From Candidatus Liptonbacteria bacterium (lineage in GTDB: Bacteria > Patescibacteriota > Minisyncoccia > UBA6257 > 2-01-FULL-56-20), in NCBI GenBank assembly GCA_016212635.1, contig JACRFR010000030.1, positions 1-16,032 on the forward strand: a stretch of 16,032 nt of DNA, in the 5' to 3' direction. Shown in pieces: positions 7,502-16,020 of this stretch. Within the stretch, counting starts at the first letter, position 1, and each line of letters starts with the position of its first letter. Both the position numbers and the translations under genes were made by a program. The notes below the pieces were generated by a model, which ran no database searches, was not told where the DNA came from, and saw only the letters and a list, made by a program, of their open reading frames with translations.

Positions 7502-8952
7502 TAGTCCAGCGAATGGAGATTGACCGCCAGCTGGTCCTGCCAAATCATCTCCGGATAATGCAGAAGTGTGTCCTTAACATACTTCTTGCGCTCCTCATAA
7601 GTGGCCCGATCCTGCGCCTCAAACTTAACTGTGATATATGGCCCGTTTTGAGAGTACCGGAAGATGATCATTCCATCCGGCAAGTCGGCGCGCGTGCCGT
7701 CATCATCGGGGATCACCGAAGCGTCGGTGATCTTGGCTTGCGGAAAGTCTAGCTTGAATTTGACCGATAGATCTTTGATGACCTGAACCTTTTTATCATC
7801 CGGACAGCCGATCTTGATCTCTGGGGAAGAAATGTATTTAGGAAATTCTTGATACAACTGGCTCAAGGACTTGTTCTTGTCGGACAGATACTCCAGTACT
7901 CGCAGCACGGCGTACGTGCCATCATCATGCCCGTAAGCGTTATCCGCAAAAAAGAAGTGCCCGGACAGTTCCCCGCCAAAAGCCGCGCCCACCTCGGCGA
8001 TCTTGGACTTGATGAAAGTATGCCCGGTGCGCCACATGACCGGCGTCCCGCCGCATTGCTCGATAACCCTAGAGGTCAGCTGGGAGCAAAGAGTGTTGTG
8101 GACAATCCTGGAATGAGGAAAGCGTTCTAAGATCTCCTGGGCGAAGATCGCTACCAGGACATCATTCCATAAGATGTTGCCGTTTTCGTCCACCGTGCCG
8201 ATACGATCTCCGTCTCCATCGAAAGCCACGCCGAAGTCTGCTTTCTCCGCGAGAACCCCGGCGCGAACCCGCTCCATGACTTCGGTGGCGGTGGGGTCCG
8301 GCGTGCCCACTGGAAAATGTCCATCTACCCCCAGGTTCTGGCCGATAACCTCGCAGCCAGCGGCCTCAAATATCCTCTTATTGAACGGACCGGTGGTGCC
8401 CATGCCGGAATCCATCACCACTCGAAACTTTCTCTGTAAACGTACCCTCTTTAGAACATCGTGCGTGTAATCCTGGAAAAACGATTCTTGCTCGGCGGCC
8501 GAGAGAGTGGTCACTTGGCCCTGTCCGGTAAACGGAAAGAATGATTCTTCTTCGGTGATCCGGCGAATTTCCTGAACTTCTTCGATCTCGGTGGTTCGGG
8601 AATACCCGGTGGCCAGTTTAAAACCGTTGAAATTCCACGGGTTGTGGGAAGCGGTGACCATGGATCCGCCATTGGTCTGAAAACGGTACTGCCCGTAGTA
8701 CACCATCTGGGTCATAACCATCCCTAGATTAATAATGTCGATCCCCATCGCCGCCATACCTTTGATCAATGCCTGTTGATACTCCTCCCCGCTCAAGCGG
8801 CAATCCCGGCCCACCACTGCTTGTCTAATTTTTCTCCGCCGCAGGAAGGTGCCGTAGGCCTTGCCGATCGTTTCCACCTTTTCGGCATCCAGGTCTTGAC
8901 CGGCGATTCCCCGAATATCGTAGTTCCGGAAGATGTAGGGATTTATTTTCAT
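7501..8952 (-). CDS. manB: phosphomannomutase/phosphoglucomutase
   Basis: 483 residues, the normal size of the alpha-D-phosphohexomutase family. It interconverts hexose 6- and 1-phosphates, feeding nucleotide sugars for surface polysaccharide and glycan synthesis. Seen in order: N-terminal FRNYDIRG (8-15), the phosphoserine loop TASHNP (S102 is the catalytic serine), the magnesium loop DGDGDR (D245, D247, D249), the sugar-specificity loop GGELSGHFF (326-334), and the C-terminal phosphate-binding region DGTRADLPDGMIIFRYSQNGPYITV. The start is ATG 8952, immediately before the conserved FRNYDIRG end; 12 further codons upstream are open but overlap the promoter. Its -10 box ends 6 nt before this ATG. 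Family members act on mannose and/or glucose phosphates and sequence alone does not decide which; the symbol is therefore tentative. Confidence 0.93.
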   Translation of the reverse strand: MKINPYIFRNYDIRGIAGQDLDAEKVETIGKAYGTFLRRRKIRQAVVGRDCRLSGEEYQQALIKGMAAMGIDIINLGMVMTQMVYYGQYRFQTNGGSMVTASHNPWNFNGFKLATGYSRTTEIEEVQEIRRITEEESFFPFTGQGQVTTLSAAEQESFFQDYTHDVLKRVRLQRKFRVVMDSGMGTTGPFNKRIFEAAGCEVIGQNLGVDGHFPVGTPDPTATEVMERVRAGVLAEKADFGVAFDGDGDRIGTVDENGNILWNDVLVAIFAQEILERFPHSRIVHNTLCSQLTSRVIEQCGGTPVMWRTGHTFIKSKIAEVGAAFGGELSGHFFFADNAYGHDDGTYAVLRVLEYLSDKNKSLSQLYQEFPKYISSPEIKIGCPDDKKVQVIKDLSVKFKLDFPQAKITDASVIPDDDGTRADLPDGMIIFRYSQNGPYITVKFEAQDRATYEERKKYVKDTLLHYPEMIWQDQLAVNLHSLD

Positions 8953-8958
8953 GTATAG

Positions 8959-8988
8959 ATTGTACCGTGTGCCCACGGGTGGACGCAA
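8959..8988 (-). promoter_or_regulatory. promoter of the phosphohexomutase gene
   Basis: On the minus strand: TTGCGT (8983-8988), an 18-nt spacer, TACAAT (8959-8964). Six nucleotides separate the -10 from the ATG at 8952, so the +1 should fall at or next to the start codon. No Shine-Dalgarno sequence. It is divergent from the promoter at 9049. Confidence 0.6.
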
Positions 8989-9048
8989 ACCTCAAATTTA
9001 TACCAGGTCCAAACACGCGAAAAACAAGGGGCGTTTCAATTTTTAAAA

Positions 9049-9077
9049 TTGACATGTCTCGGGGCACGGCATAGAGT
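9049..9077 (+). promoter_or_regulatory. strong promoter of the YkuK-like gene
   Basis: Perfect -35 TTGACA (9049-9054), 17-nt spacer and TAGAGT -10 (9072-9077). The ATG is at 9086, 8 nt after the -10, so the mRNA is predicted to be leaderless or to carry one or two leader bases. The palindrome CAATTTT-T-AAAATTG (9037-9051) overlaps the -35 and makes an AT-rich upstream element or possible operator. Confidence 0.75.
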
Positions 9078-9085
9078 ACAGAGAC

Positions 9086-9565
9086 ATGCCTGAATTCTTG
9101 AACAGCTCTTTCGGTTTGAAGCTCACTGCCGCGCAAGCCGTGCAAGAAATTGTCCGCTTTATGCGCACCGAGCCGCTTTTCCGTTACAAAGTTACGATCG
9201 GCACCGATTCCCAGCGTTTATCGGACACGCGCGCCGATTTCGTCACCGCGGTCGTGGTCCACCGAGTGGGCAATGGCGGTCGCTACTTCTGGCGCCGAAT
9301 AGAACTAGGCAACCTACACACTCTCCGCGATCGAATCCTGCGAGAGGTTGTTTTGTCCCTGGAGATCGCCACGGGCGTGGTTAAGGAGTTGCAGCAGTAC
9401 AGTTTGCCCGAGTTCGACTTCGAGATCCATATCGACGTCGGCGAGAACGGCCCTACCAAGGTTATGCTCCAGGAGGTGGTCGGTATGGTCCGGGCTTATA
9501 ACTTTGAGGCCAAAACCAAGCCGGATAGCTACGCGGCTTCCAGCGTGGCCGACCACCTGGTGTAG
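9086..9565 (+). CDS. RNase H-like protein, YkuK/DUF458 family
   Basis: 159 residues, the usual length of the DUF458 family, which has an RNase H-like fold and no firmly established substrate. Seen: VTIGTDSQ (37-43, with D41 where the first metal-binding acidic residue is expected), FVTAVVVHRVGNGGRYFWRR, FEIHIDVGENGPTKVMLQEV and the family-typical KPDSYAASSVADHLV end. No membrane segment. It is driven by a near-consensus promoter just ahead of the ATG and is followed after 100 bp by a second nuclease-fold gene, then cysteine desulfurase, probably in one transcript. The family call is confident; the biological role is not known to me. Confidence 0.88.
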   Translation: MPEFLNSSFGLKLTAAQAVQEIVRFMRTEPLFRYKVTIGTDSQRLSDTRADFVTAVVVHRVGNGGRYFWRRIELGNLHTLRDRILREVVLSLEIATGVVKELQQYSLPEFDFEIHIDVGENGPTKVMLQEVVGMVRAYNFEAKTKPDSYAASSVADHLV

Positions 9566-9566
9566 A

Positions 9567-9660
9567 AAGCGAGGAGGGAAGAGCGAGGAGCGAGGAGAGT
9601 CGCGCAGGATCAATACGTCTTAATTCTTTCTTCTCTCATCGCTCATCGCTCATCCCTTTT
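9567..9660. repeat. heptad palindrome between two nuclease genes
   Basis: Left arm, purine-rich 7-bp units: AAGCGAG, GAGGGAA, GAGCGAG, GAGCGAG (9567-9594), then GAGAG. Right arm, pyrimidine-rich units: CTCTCAT, CGCTCAT, CGCTCAT, CCCTTTT (9633-9660). Positions 9575-9599 match the reverse complement of 9633-9657 at 22 of 25 places, with a 33-nt loop. The mismatches fall every 7 nt (G or A against T). It ends 5 nt before the ATG at 9666 and replaces any ribosome-binding site there. Confidence 0.8.
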
Positions 9661-9665
9661 CTACG

Positions 9666-10218
9666 ATGGACACCCTCGTCTTCGACATTGAAACCCAAAA
9701 CTTTTTCAGCGACCCCGGAGTCGGCCGGGATAACTTCGAGGCGCTAAAAATATCCGTGGTTGGGGTCTACTCTTATAACCAGAATAAATACTTTTGTTAC
9801 GAAGAAAAGGAGATGGAGCGGCTCGCGGAACTGTTCGCGGGGAGTAGCCGACTGATCGGCTTCAGCTTGAATCGCTACGACGTGCCAGTTCTGAATGTTT
9901 ACTTTCAGCGCTTACGCAACGATCCGCAGCTGGATCTGTGGCGCAAAGAGCGAGTGGATCTTTTACAGGAGGTGGAACAAGCCACCGGCAAGCGTATCAG
10001 CTTGAGCCGCCTGGCGGAAGCCAACCTGGGGGAGCGAAAATCACGCGCCAGTGCCGAGGCGATCCAAATGTTCGACGAGGGCCGAATAGAGGAACTCAAG
10101 GAGTACTGCCTCCTGGACGTGCGCCTAACCAAGCAACTATATGATCTGTCCCGAGCCCAGGGCTTTCTCCTGGTACCAGACCGAGAAACCGGTGCGCTCC
10201 GGCAGGTGCCCACTCCTC

Positions 10219-10244
<26 letters not shown>
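9666..10244 (+). CDS. DEDD exonuclease, YprB-like RNase H fold
   Basis: 192 residues matching the YprB/RNase H-like group of DnaQ-type 3'-5' exonucleases. The four acidic positions can be followed: D7 and E9 in VFDIETQNF, D72 in GFSLNRYDVPVLN, and Y147/D151 in EYCLLDVRLTKQLYDL, the YxxxD arrangement of the DEDDy subtype. A conserved ..ERVDLLQEV.. helix lies between. It should cut single-stranded nucleic acid ends using two metal ions; the substrate is not visible. The ATG has no ribosome-binding site, the leader being the heptad palindrome just upstream. Its last 26 nt overlap the start of the cysteine desulfurase, so the two are probably coupled. Confidence 0.85.
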
Positions 10245-11631
<1,387 letters not shown>

Positions 11632-11756
11632 TTGGGTAAATAATTGAATTAGGCACTGCTCGCAGTATATTATCTCCGGCCTCTCCGGCGCATAGGCTGT
11701 CTCGAACTCGTTCGGGCATGGGTCAGTGCCGTGGGAATGGGCGGTGGTGTTCTGGT

Positions 11757-11784
11757 AATGATTAATCATTAACGATTGATGATT
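11757..11784. repeat. degenerate heptad repeat inside the zinc-ribbon gene
   Basis: Four 7-bp units in a row: AATGATT, AATCATT, AACGATT, GATGATT. The first two form a perfect 14-bp palindrome. On the coding (minus) strand they encode the loop NHQSLMINHY between two cysteine motifs. A perfect AATCATT tandem would contain TAA; the sequence differences keep the frame open. Confidence 0.75.
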
Positions 11785-12277
11785 GCAGTCGCAGCGGCGG
11801 TGCCAGAGTTTGAGTGGATTACACTTGGTCAGGCGTTCGCGGTGCCGGCAGTTGGGGCAAACCCGAGGCAAGGGCAGGTTCATCTCCCGATAAAAGGCGA
11901 GTTCCTGGGGAACGATTCGAAAGGCGGTGGTACAGCCCCCGGCCTGCGGGTCGGGGTTGCGGCTGGCGCACCCGATGATCTCTTGAGTAATCGTATCCGA
12001 AACGTCTTGGATAGTTTCTGGCAAGTTCGCGGCGGGCAAGGTAATTCGGTAATTGTGATCCTCTGGCTTGCGCCAGACATAGCCCCTCGCTTTCGCCTCC
12101 GCCTCGCTTATGGGAAAGTAATCCTGGGCCACTGTTTCGTTTGTATACGACAACAAAGTAGTTATCCTGTCCTCCAAGAAGGAGTTGTTCGGCTTATTAA
12201 TTGAAAGCCGAGATATTGCCCAGGCTCATCGAAACTATTTTCAAGCCCTGTGGCAAATCAGCACCCCTGCTTGAACC

Positions 12278-12319
12278 CTTACTCCTACTCTCTACTTGCC
12301 ACTTGCTACTCACTAATCT
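12278..12319. repeat. degenerate heptad array beside tRNA-His
   Basis: Six consecutive 7-bp units: CTTACTC, CTACTCT, CTACTTG, CCACTTG, CTACTCA, CTAATCT. The array starts about 50 nt beyond the last possible codon of the zinc-ribbon frame and ends 5 nt before the 3' end of tRNA-His. No inverted partner is visible nearby. The rest of 12178-12277 holds nothing I can name. Confidence 0.75.
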
Positions 12320-12324
12320 TTGGG

Positions 12325-12398
12325 GGTGCCCGACCGGACTCGAACCGGCAACCGCCAGAGCCACAATCTGGAGCTCCACCAATTGAGCTACGGGCACC
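12325..12398 (-). tRNA. tRNA-His (anticodon GTG)
   Basis: Minus-strand cloverleaf with acceptor GTGCCCG/CGGGCAC, an extra 5' G (G-1, complement of 12398) opposite C73 as expected for tRNA-His, anticodon stem CCAGA/TCTGG with loop TTGTGGC, and T arm GCCGG-TTCGAGT-CCGGT. The 3' sequence after C73 is CCC, so a CCA end is not encoded exactly and must be added. Confidence 0.96.
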
Positions 12399-12415
12399 AT
12401 ATACCACCCGTCCAT

Positions 12416-12443
12416 ATCATAATCGGGAGATACCCGAATGCAA
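12416..12443 (-). promoter_or_regulatory. promoter of tRNA-His
   Basis: Minus strand TTGCAT (12438-12443), 16-nt spacer, TATGAT (12416-12421). The predicted start is about 11 nt upstream of the mature tRNA 5' end. Confidence 0.6.
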
Positions 12444-12470
12444 GCGCCTTCCAATTTGCATTTGTTCCGC

Positions 12471-12476
12471 TATACT
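12471..12476 (+). promoter_or_regulatory. -10 box ahead of the DedA gene
   Basis: TATACT ends 16 nt before the ATG at 12493. The -35 region (around CTTCCA, 12448-12453) is poor. The predicted leader is about 10 nt and contains no Shine-Dalgarno sequence. Confidence 0.4.
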
Positions 12477-12492
12477 GTGTTTCGTCGCCGAC

Positions 12493-13110
12493 ATGAATGG
12501 CTTCTCGAATGGTTTCGTGGTCCTAACTCTGGCGCATCCGGTCTACGCGGGAGTGTTTTTTTATGCGTTTTATATATTTCTAGGCAACATCGCGGGCTTC
12601 ACCGCCTTGTGGCTGGCCTTCCGGGGACACTTTGGACCCTGGGGCCTACCTATAATCCTGACTATTGTTTTTATCGCCGATCTGTCGGGAGATTTCTTGT
12701 GGTATTCTTTGGGCCGGTTCCTCTCGAATACTCGTTTCGCCGGTCAGATCAAACACAAGTTCCGGTTCCTGGAGCGTTTGGAGGCGCATTTTGACCGGCG
12801 TGGCGCGCGCTGGATCTTCCTCTCTAAATTCTTATATGCAACCACTTTCCCGATCTTGTTTACCGCCGGTTGGACCAAGATCGATTTCCGGAAGTACTTT
12901 CGCGTCTCGTTATTCGCTATTCTGGCCTGGCTACCGATAATGACCATCCTGGCCTATGCCCTTTTTTCCGGCTTGATCCTGATCCAGGCCACGTCCGCCT
13001 TCCACCGAGTGGAGAAGTTGTTCTTGGTTGGTCTGCTCTTATTCCTACTCTTGAACTACCTCTTGACCCGCTTGACGCGCGGCCTGGTTGAGCGTAAGGA
13101 GGGTTTCTAG
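12493..13110 (+). CDS. DedA-family (SNARE-associated/VTT) membrane protein
   Basis: 205 residues with several hydrophobic helices (roughly 10-35, 45-75, 125-165, 178-198). The central part has the DedA/VTT layout: IADLSGDFLWYSLGRFLSNT, then HFDRRGARWIFLSKFLYATT (the family's F..+G...+++F.....R block, here with SKFLYATT in place of the usual R(F/Y)-P-R) and FPILFTAGWTKIDFRKYFRV. DedA proteins are linked to lipid carrier or phospholipid flipping and membrane-potential maintenance. The start is ATG 12493; longer upstream frames would run through the tRNA-His gene. FtsH follows 50 bp downstream with its own promoter. The family assignment is good; the transported lipid cannot be read from the sequence. 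Confidence 0.82.
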   Translation: MNGFSNGFVVLTLAHPVYAGVFFYAFYIFLGNIAGFTALWLAFRGHFGPWGLPIILTIVFIADLSGDFLWYSLGRFLSNTRFAGQIKHKFRFLERLEAHFDRRGARWIFLSKFLYATTFPILFTAGWTKIDFRKYFRVSLFAILAWLPIMTILAYALFSGLILIQATSAFHRVEKLFLVGLLLFLLLNYLLTRLTRGLVERKEGF

Positions 13111-13119
13111 CCGCGCGCT

Positions 13120-13148
13120 TTGCGTCCGGCATAATTTCCGTATATTAT
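13120..13148 (+). promoter_or_regulatory. promoter of ftsH
   Basis: TTGCGT (13120-13125), 17-nt spacer, TATTAT (13143-13148). The ATG is 12 nt after the -10, so the leader would be about 5-7 nt. A G run (13150-13155) sits where a ribosome-binding site would be but is mostly upstream of the predicted start. Confidence 0.55.
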
Positions 13149-13160
13149 AGGGGGGCCAGC

Positions 13161-14996
13161 ATGAAAAATTTTTCCAAAAACATTTTCTGGGCGGTGCTGA
13201 CCCTGGTGATCGCCTCCGTGGTTTTCTCCATGGTCTACCAGACCAGCCAGCCGCCGGCGAAGTTAAGCCTATCGGAACTGGCCCTGAAGGTTAACGCGGG
13301 AGAAGTGGCGCAAATAAAAGTCAGCGGCGACACCTTGTCCATCCGGCTTAAAAACGACCAGAAGGCCACTTCCAAAAAGGAGGTGGAGGCGGGCCTGACC
13401 GAAAGTCTGAAAAATTTTGGCGTTCAGCCGGAGGCCCTGGCTAAAGTTGAGATCAGTGTGCAGGACCCTTCTGGCTGGCAGTTCTGGGGCGGCTTACTGA
13501 TCCCCACCGTGCTGCCCATTCTCTTGATTGGCTTTTTGTTCTGGCTCATGTTCCGACAGGCGCGCGGCGGTATGAACCAAGCCTTCAGCTTCGGCCGGTC
13601 CAATATCCGTTTATCCACTTTCGGCAATGAACGTATTACCTTCCAGGACGTGGCGGGACTAAAAGAAGCCAAGGAGGAGCTGGTGGAGGTAGTGGATTTT
13701 TTGCGCAATCCCAAAAAGTATCTGGAACTCGGCGCCCGCATCCCCCGGGGCGTGCTCCTGGTCGGCCAGCCCGGCACGGGCAAAACGATGCTCGCGAGGG
13801 CGGTCGCGGGCGAGAGCAATGTGCCCTTTTTCCACACCTCTGCCTCGGAGTTCGTGGAAATGTTCGTCGGCGTCGGAGCTTCGCGAATTCGGGACAGCTT
13901 CGCCACCGCGCGCAAAGCGGCACCGTCTATTTTATTTATTGATGAGATCGACGCAGTTGGCCGCCAGCGCGGAGCGGGCTTGGGCGGCGGCAATGACGAG
14001 CGGGAACAAACCCTGAATCAGATTCTGGTAGAGCTAGATGGTTTTGATCGCGAGACGCGTGTGATAATTTTGGCCGCGACCAACCGACCTGATATTCTCG
14101 ATCCGGCTCTCCTGCGGCCCGGACGTTTTGACCGACGGGTGTTATTGGACCTGCCGGACCTGAACGATCGCGAGGCGATATTAAAGATTCACGCGCGGGA
14201 TAAAATTCTGGAACCCAATTGCGACTTGCGCCGGGTGGCGGTGCGCACTCCGGGATTTTCCGGCGCGGATCTCGCCAACTTGATGAATGAGTCGGCGCTC
14301 TTGGCGGCCCGCCAGAATAAAAAGGCGGTCAGCCAAGAGGAGCTGTTTGAGTCGGTGGAAAAGGTGCTCTTAGGCCCAGAACGGCGCGGACGGGTCATCT
14401 CCCAGAGCGAAAAAGAAATCACCGCCTACCATGAAGGCGGGCATGCACTGGTGGCCGCTTCCATTCAGGGCTCCGACCCGGTGCACAAGGTCTCCATTAT
14501 CAGCCGCGGATTCACCGGCGGCTACACCATGAAGCTGCCAATCGAGGACCGGCGTCTTCGAACTCGCAAGCAATTCCTGGCCGACTTGGCGATGTTCATG
14601 GGCGGCTACGCCTCCGAGAAATTAGTCTTCGGAGATATTTCCACTGGGGCCTCCAGCGATTTGAAAGAGGCCTCGGAGTTGGCGCGCAGTTTGGTCACCA
14701 AGTACGGCATGAGCGAGCTGGGGCCGATCACTTTCGGCAAAAGTGAGGAGTTGATCTTCCTGGGCCGGGAGATCTCCGCCGAAAAGAATTATTCCGAGGC
14801 GATCGCCACCAAGATCGACGCCGCCGTGCAGGACCTTATGGCGCATGCCTACCTTACCGCCCAGAAAATATTGAAAGCCCATCGCAAGGCGCTAGATAAG
14901 ATCGCCCAAGTACTGCTCGAGAAAGAAACCCTGGAGCAAGAAGAATTTGCCGCCCTTCTTAAGCCGTTCAAGATCAAGCCGATTGTTATAACGTAA
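13161..14996 (+). CDS. ftsH: ATP-dependent zinc metalloprotease FtsH
   Basis: 611 residues, a normal FtsH. Two transmembrane helices (about 7-27 and 108-131) flank a small extracytoplasmic domain. The AAA+ part shows Walker A GQPGTGKT (202-209), pore loop MFVGVGA (234-240), Walker B ILFIDEIDAVG (D261, E262) and the second region of homology ATNRPDILDPALLRPGRFDR with its arginine fingers. The protease domain has the zinc motif HEGGH (424-428; most relatives have HEAGH, the glycine is compatible with HExxH) and the third ligand aspartate in STGASSDLKEASELA (D500), followed by SLVTKYGMSELGP. It degrades membrane and regulatory proteins at the inner face of the membrane. It stands alone with its own promoter; tRNA-Ile on the other strand begins 4 nt past the stop. 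Confidence 0.97.
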   Translation: MKNFSKNIFWAVLTLVIASVVFSMVYQTSQPPAKLSLSELALKVNAGEVAQIKVSGDTLSIRLKNDQKATSKKEVEAGLTESLKNFGVQPEALAKVEISVQDPSGWQFWGGLLIPTVLPILLIGFLFWLMFRQARGGMNQAFSFGRSNIRLSTFGNERITFQDVAGLKEAKEELVEVVDFLRNPKKYLELGARIPRGVLLVGQPGTGKTMLARAVAGESNVPFFHTSASEFVEMFVGVGASRIRDSFATARKAAPSILFIDEIDAVGRQRGAGLGGGNDEREQTLNQILVELDGFDRETRVIILAATNRPDILDPALLRPGRFDRRVLLDLPDLNDREAILKIHARDKILEPNCDLRRVAVRTPGFSGADLANLMNESALLAARQNKKAVSQEELFESVEKVLLGPERRGRVISQSEKEITAYHEGGHALVAASIQGSDPVHKVSIISRGFTGGYTMKLPIEDRRLRTRKQFLADLAMFMGGYASEKLVFGDISTGASSDLKEASELARSLVTKYGMSELGPITFGKSEELIFLGREISAEKNYSEAIATKIDAAVQDLMAHAYLTAQKILKAHRKALDKIAQVLLEKETLEQEEFAALLKPFKIKPIVIT

Positions 14997-14999
14997 CTT

Positions 15000-15075
15000 T
15001 GGTGGGCCAGGAAGGACTCGGACCTTCGGTCTACGAGGTATAAGCTCGTTGCATTAGCCGCTATGCTACTGGCCC
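15000..15075 (-). tRNA. tRNA-Ile (anticodon TAT)
   Basis: Complete 76-nt cloverleaf on the minus strand: acceptor GGGCCAG/CTGGCCC with A73 and an encoded CCA, D stem GCAT/ATGC, anticodon stem ACGAG/CTCGT around loop CTTATAC, variable AGACC, T stem GAAGG/CCTTC. The anticodon TAT reads AUA. The T loop is TCCGAGT, so position 55 is C instead of the near-universal T. It lies 33 nt downstream of the membrane-helical gene on the same strand and has no convincing promoter of its own, so it may be cut from that transcript. Confidence 0.9.
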
Positions 15076-15108
15076 TTTTCAATATTCCGATTCCGCAGCC
15101 ACGAGTTA

Positions 15109-15705
15109 TTATCTTCTTTCTTGGACCAAACGATCGAAACGTTCCGTGGATTGCACGGCGTTGCGGTTGAAGTTGTTGATCGCGGTCACCTCCGAGTTCA
15201 CTTTATCGATCAAGGCCGAGACCTCTTGGGTTTGCGCCTGACCCGCGAACCGGCCCCGCAAGATATCCAACAAGTCCGAGAGATAAGCGCTGTAGTTTAT
15301 TAAGCGATCAATGATCGCGAGCCGCTGGGTAAGCGACTGGAGCGCCGCGTCCTGGGCTTCCGGGTCTTTTATCGCGGGCAGGGCTTGCGCCATTTTTTCC
15401 AGCTCTTGAGACAAATCCACCGCCTTGGCACGGATGTCTCGGCTGCGCTGGATGAGCTCGCCGGTCAAGGCAAAGGCATCCGCGAACTGCCGGTCCTGGT
15501 CGTATTGGTTGATGCGCTTAACATCCTCATTCAGCTGGTTGGAGAGATCGACTATATTTTGAGCCACCAAAGCGCCCTGTAGGCGTGCCTGGGTAAAGCT
15601 ATCCGGAACCGGGTTCACGTAGCGGCCCCGCGCCACCATAAAGGCACCGCCGATAATGACTACCACTGTCAGCCCGCCGATGACCGCGATCTGTCTGGAT
15701 TTCAT
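15109..15705 (-). CDS. membrane-anchored helical protein, unknown function
   Basis: 198 residues. A short basic start (MKSRQ) is followed by one hydrophobic helix (about 6-26, IAVIGGLTVVVIIGGAFMVA), an uncleaved-anchor layout. The remainder is almost entirely amphipathic helix, rich in Gln, Asp, Leu and Ala (DLSNQLNEDVKRINQYDQDR, QSLTQRLAIIDRLINYSAYL, EVSALIDKVNSEVTAINNFN), like a four-helix or coiled-coil bundle outside the membrane. LemA and methyl-accepting-type bundles came to mind, but I see no signature for either. It has a good promoter ending 15 nt before the ATG. The downstream tRNA-Ile probably shares its transcript. Confidence 0.75.
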   Translation of the reverse strand: MKSRQIAVIGGLTVVVIIGGAFMVARGRYVNPVPDSFTQARLQGALVAQNIVDLSNQLNEDVKRINQYDQDRQFADAFALTGELIQRSRDIRAKAVDLSQELEKMAQALPAIKDPEAQDAALQSLTQRLAIIDRLINYSAYLSDLLDILRGRFAGQAQTQEVSALIDKVNSEVTAINNFNRNAVQSTERFDRLVQERR

Positions 15706-15720
15706 TGGGGTACGGCGGTT

Positions 15721-15748
15721 ATTCTACCAGGCCTGCGGGCCCGGTCAA
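15721..15748 (-). promoter_or_regulatory. promoter of the membrane-anchored helical protein
   Basis: Minus strand TTGACC (15743-15748), 16-nt spacer, TAGAAT (15721-15726). The ATG at 15705 is 15 nt downstream of the -10, so the leader is about 8-9 nt and carries no Shine-Dalgarno sequence. Confidence 0.65.
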
Positions 15749-15760
15749 CTTGAGCGGAGG

Positions 15761-15788
15761 GCATGTAGCATGTAGCATGTAGCATGTA
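15761..15788. repeat. four perfect GCATGTA heptads touching tRNA-Gly
   Basis: Exactly four tandem GCATGTA units, then GC and the first base of tRNA-Gly at 15791. Each 21 nt of this repeat contains TAG in a plus-strand frame, in keeping with an intergenic position. Confidence 0.92.
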
Positions 15789-15790
15789 GC

Positions 15791-15864
15791 GCGGGGTTCG
15801 TATAGTGGTAGTACGTCACCCTTCCAAGGTGAAGGCGCGAGTTCGATTCTCGTACCCCGCTCCA
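15791..15864 (+). tRNA. tRNA-Gly (anticodon TCC)
   Basis: Complete 74-nt cloverleaf: acceptor GCGGGGT/ACCCCGC, D arm with GG at the expected place, anticodon stem TCACC/GGTGA with loop CTTCCAA, T arm GCGAG-TTCGATT-CTCGT, T73 and an encoded CCA. It has no clear promoter, because the heptad array fills the upstream 30 nt. Confidence 0.96.
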
Positions 15865-15930
15865 TGTTACTAATAGACCAGACCATAAATGTGGGGTTAA
15901 GGAAAAATCGGTGTGTTTTTTTCGGGGAAT

Positions 15931-16020
15931 GTTCGTGTCGGTTTCTCTCTCGCGAGATGTGAGAGGATGATCGACACGAGTGTTTTCTTCTGAGAGAGGC
16001 GCAACCCCCTGTGCCGCCTC
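15931..16020. other. structured non-coding stretch at the window end
   Basis: TCGTGTCG (15933-15940) pairs with CGACACGA (15972-15979), enclosing CTCTC/GAGAG (15945-15949 with 15961-15965). A second stem, GAGGCG (15996-16001) with CGCCTC (16015-16020), follows. A T7 run precedes them. No long open frame crosses the stretch. It could be a leader, an attenuator or the 5' part of an RNA gene continuing past the window; it matches no RNA family that I can recognise. Confidence 0.4.

Noticed and set aside
12197..12454. Minus-strand frame with MVPVAQLVELQIVALAVAGS-like peptide
   Set aside because: It is the tRNA-His gene read as protein, a common spurious translation; the cloverleaf and tRNA promoter explain the sequence.
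14430..14444. FtsH zinc motif HEGGH as a broken active site
   Set aside because: HExxH is preserved and the third ligand aspartate is present; Gly for Ala at this place does not remove a ligand.
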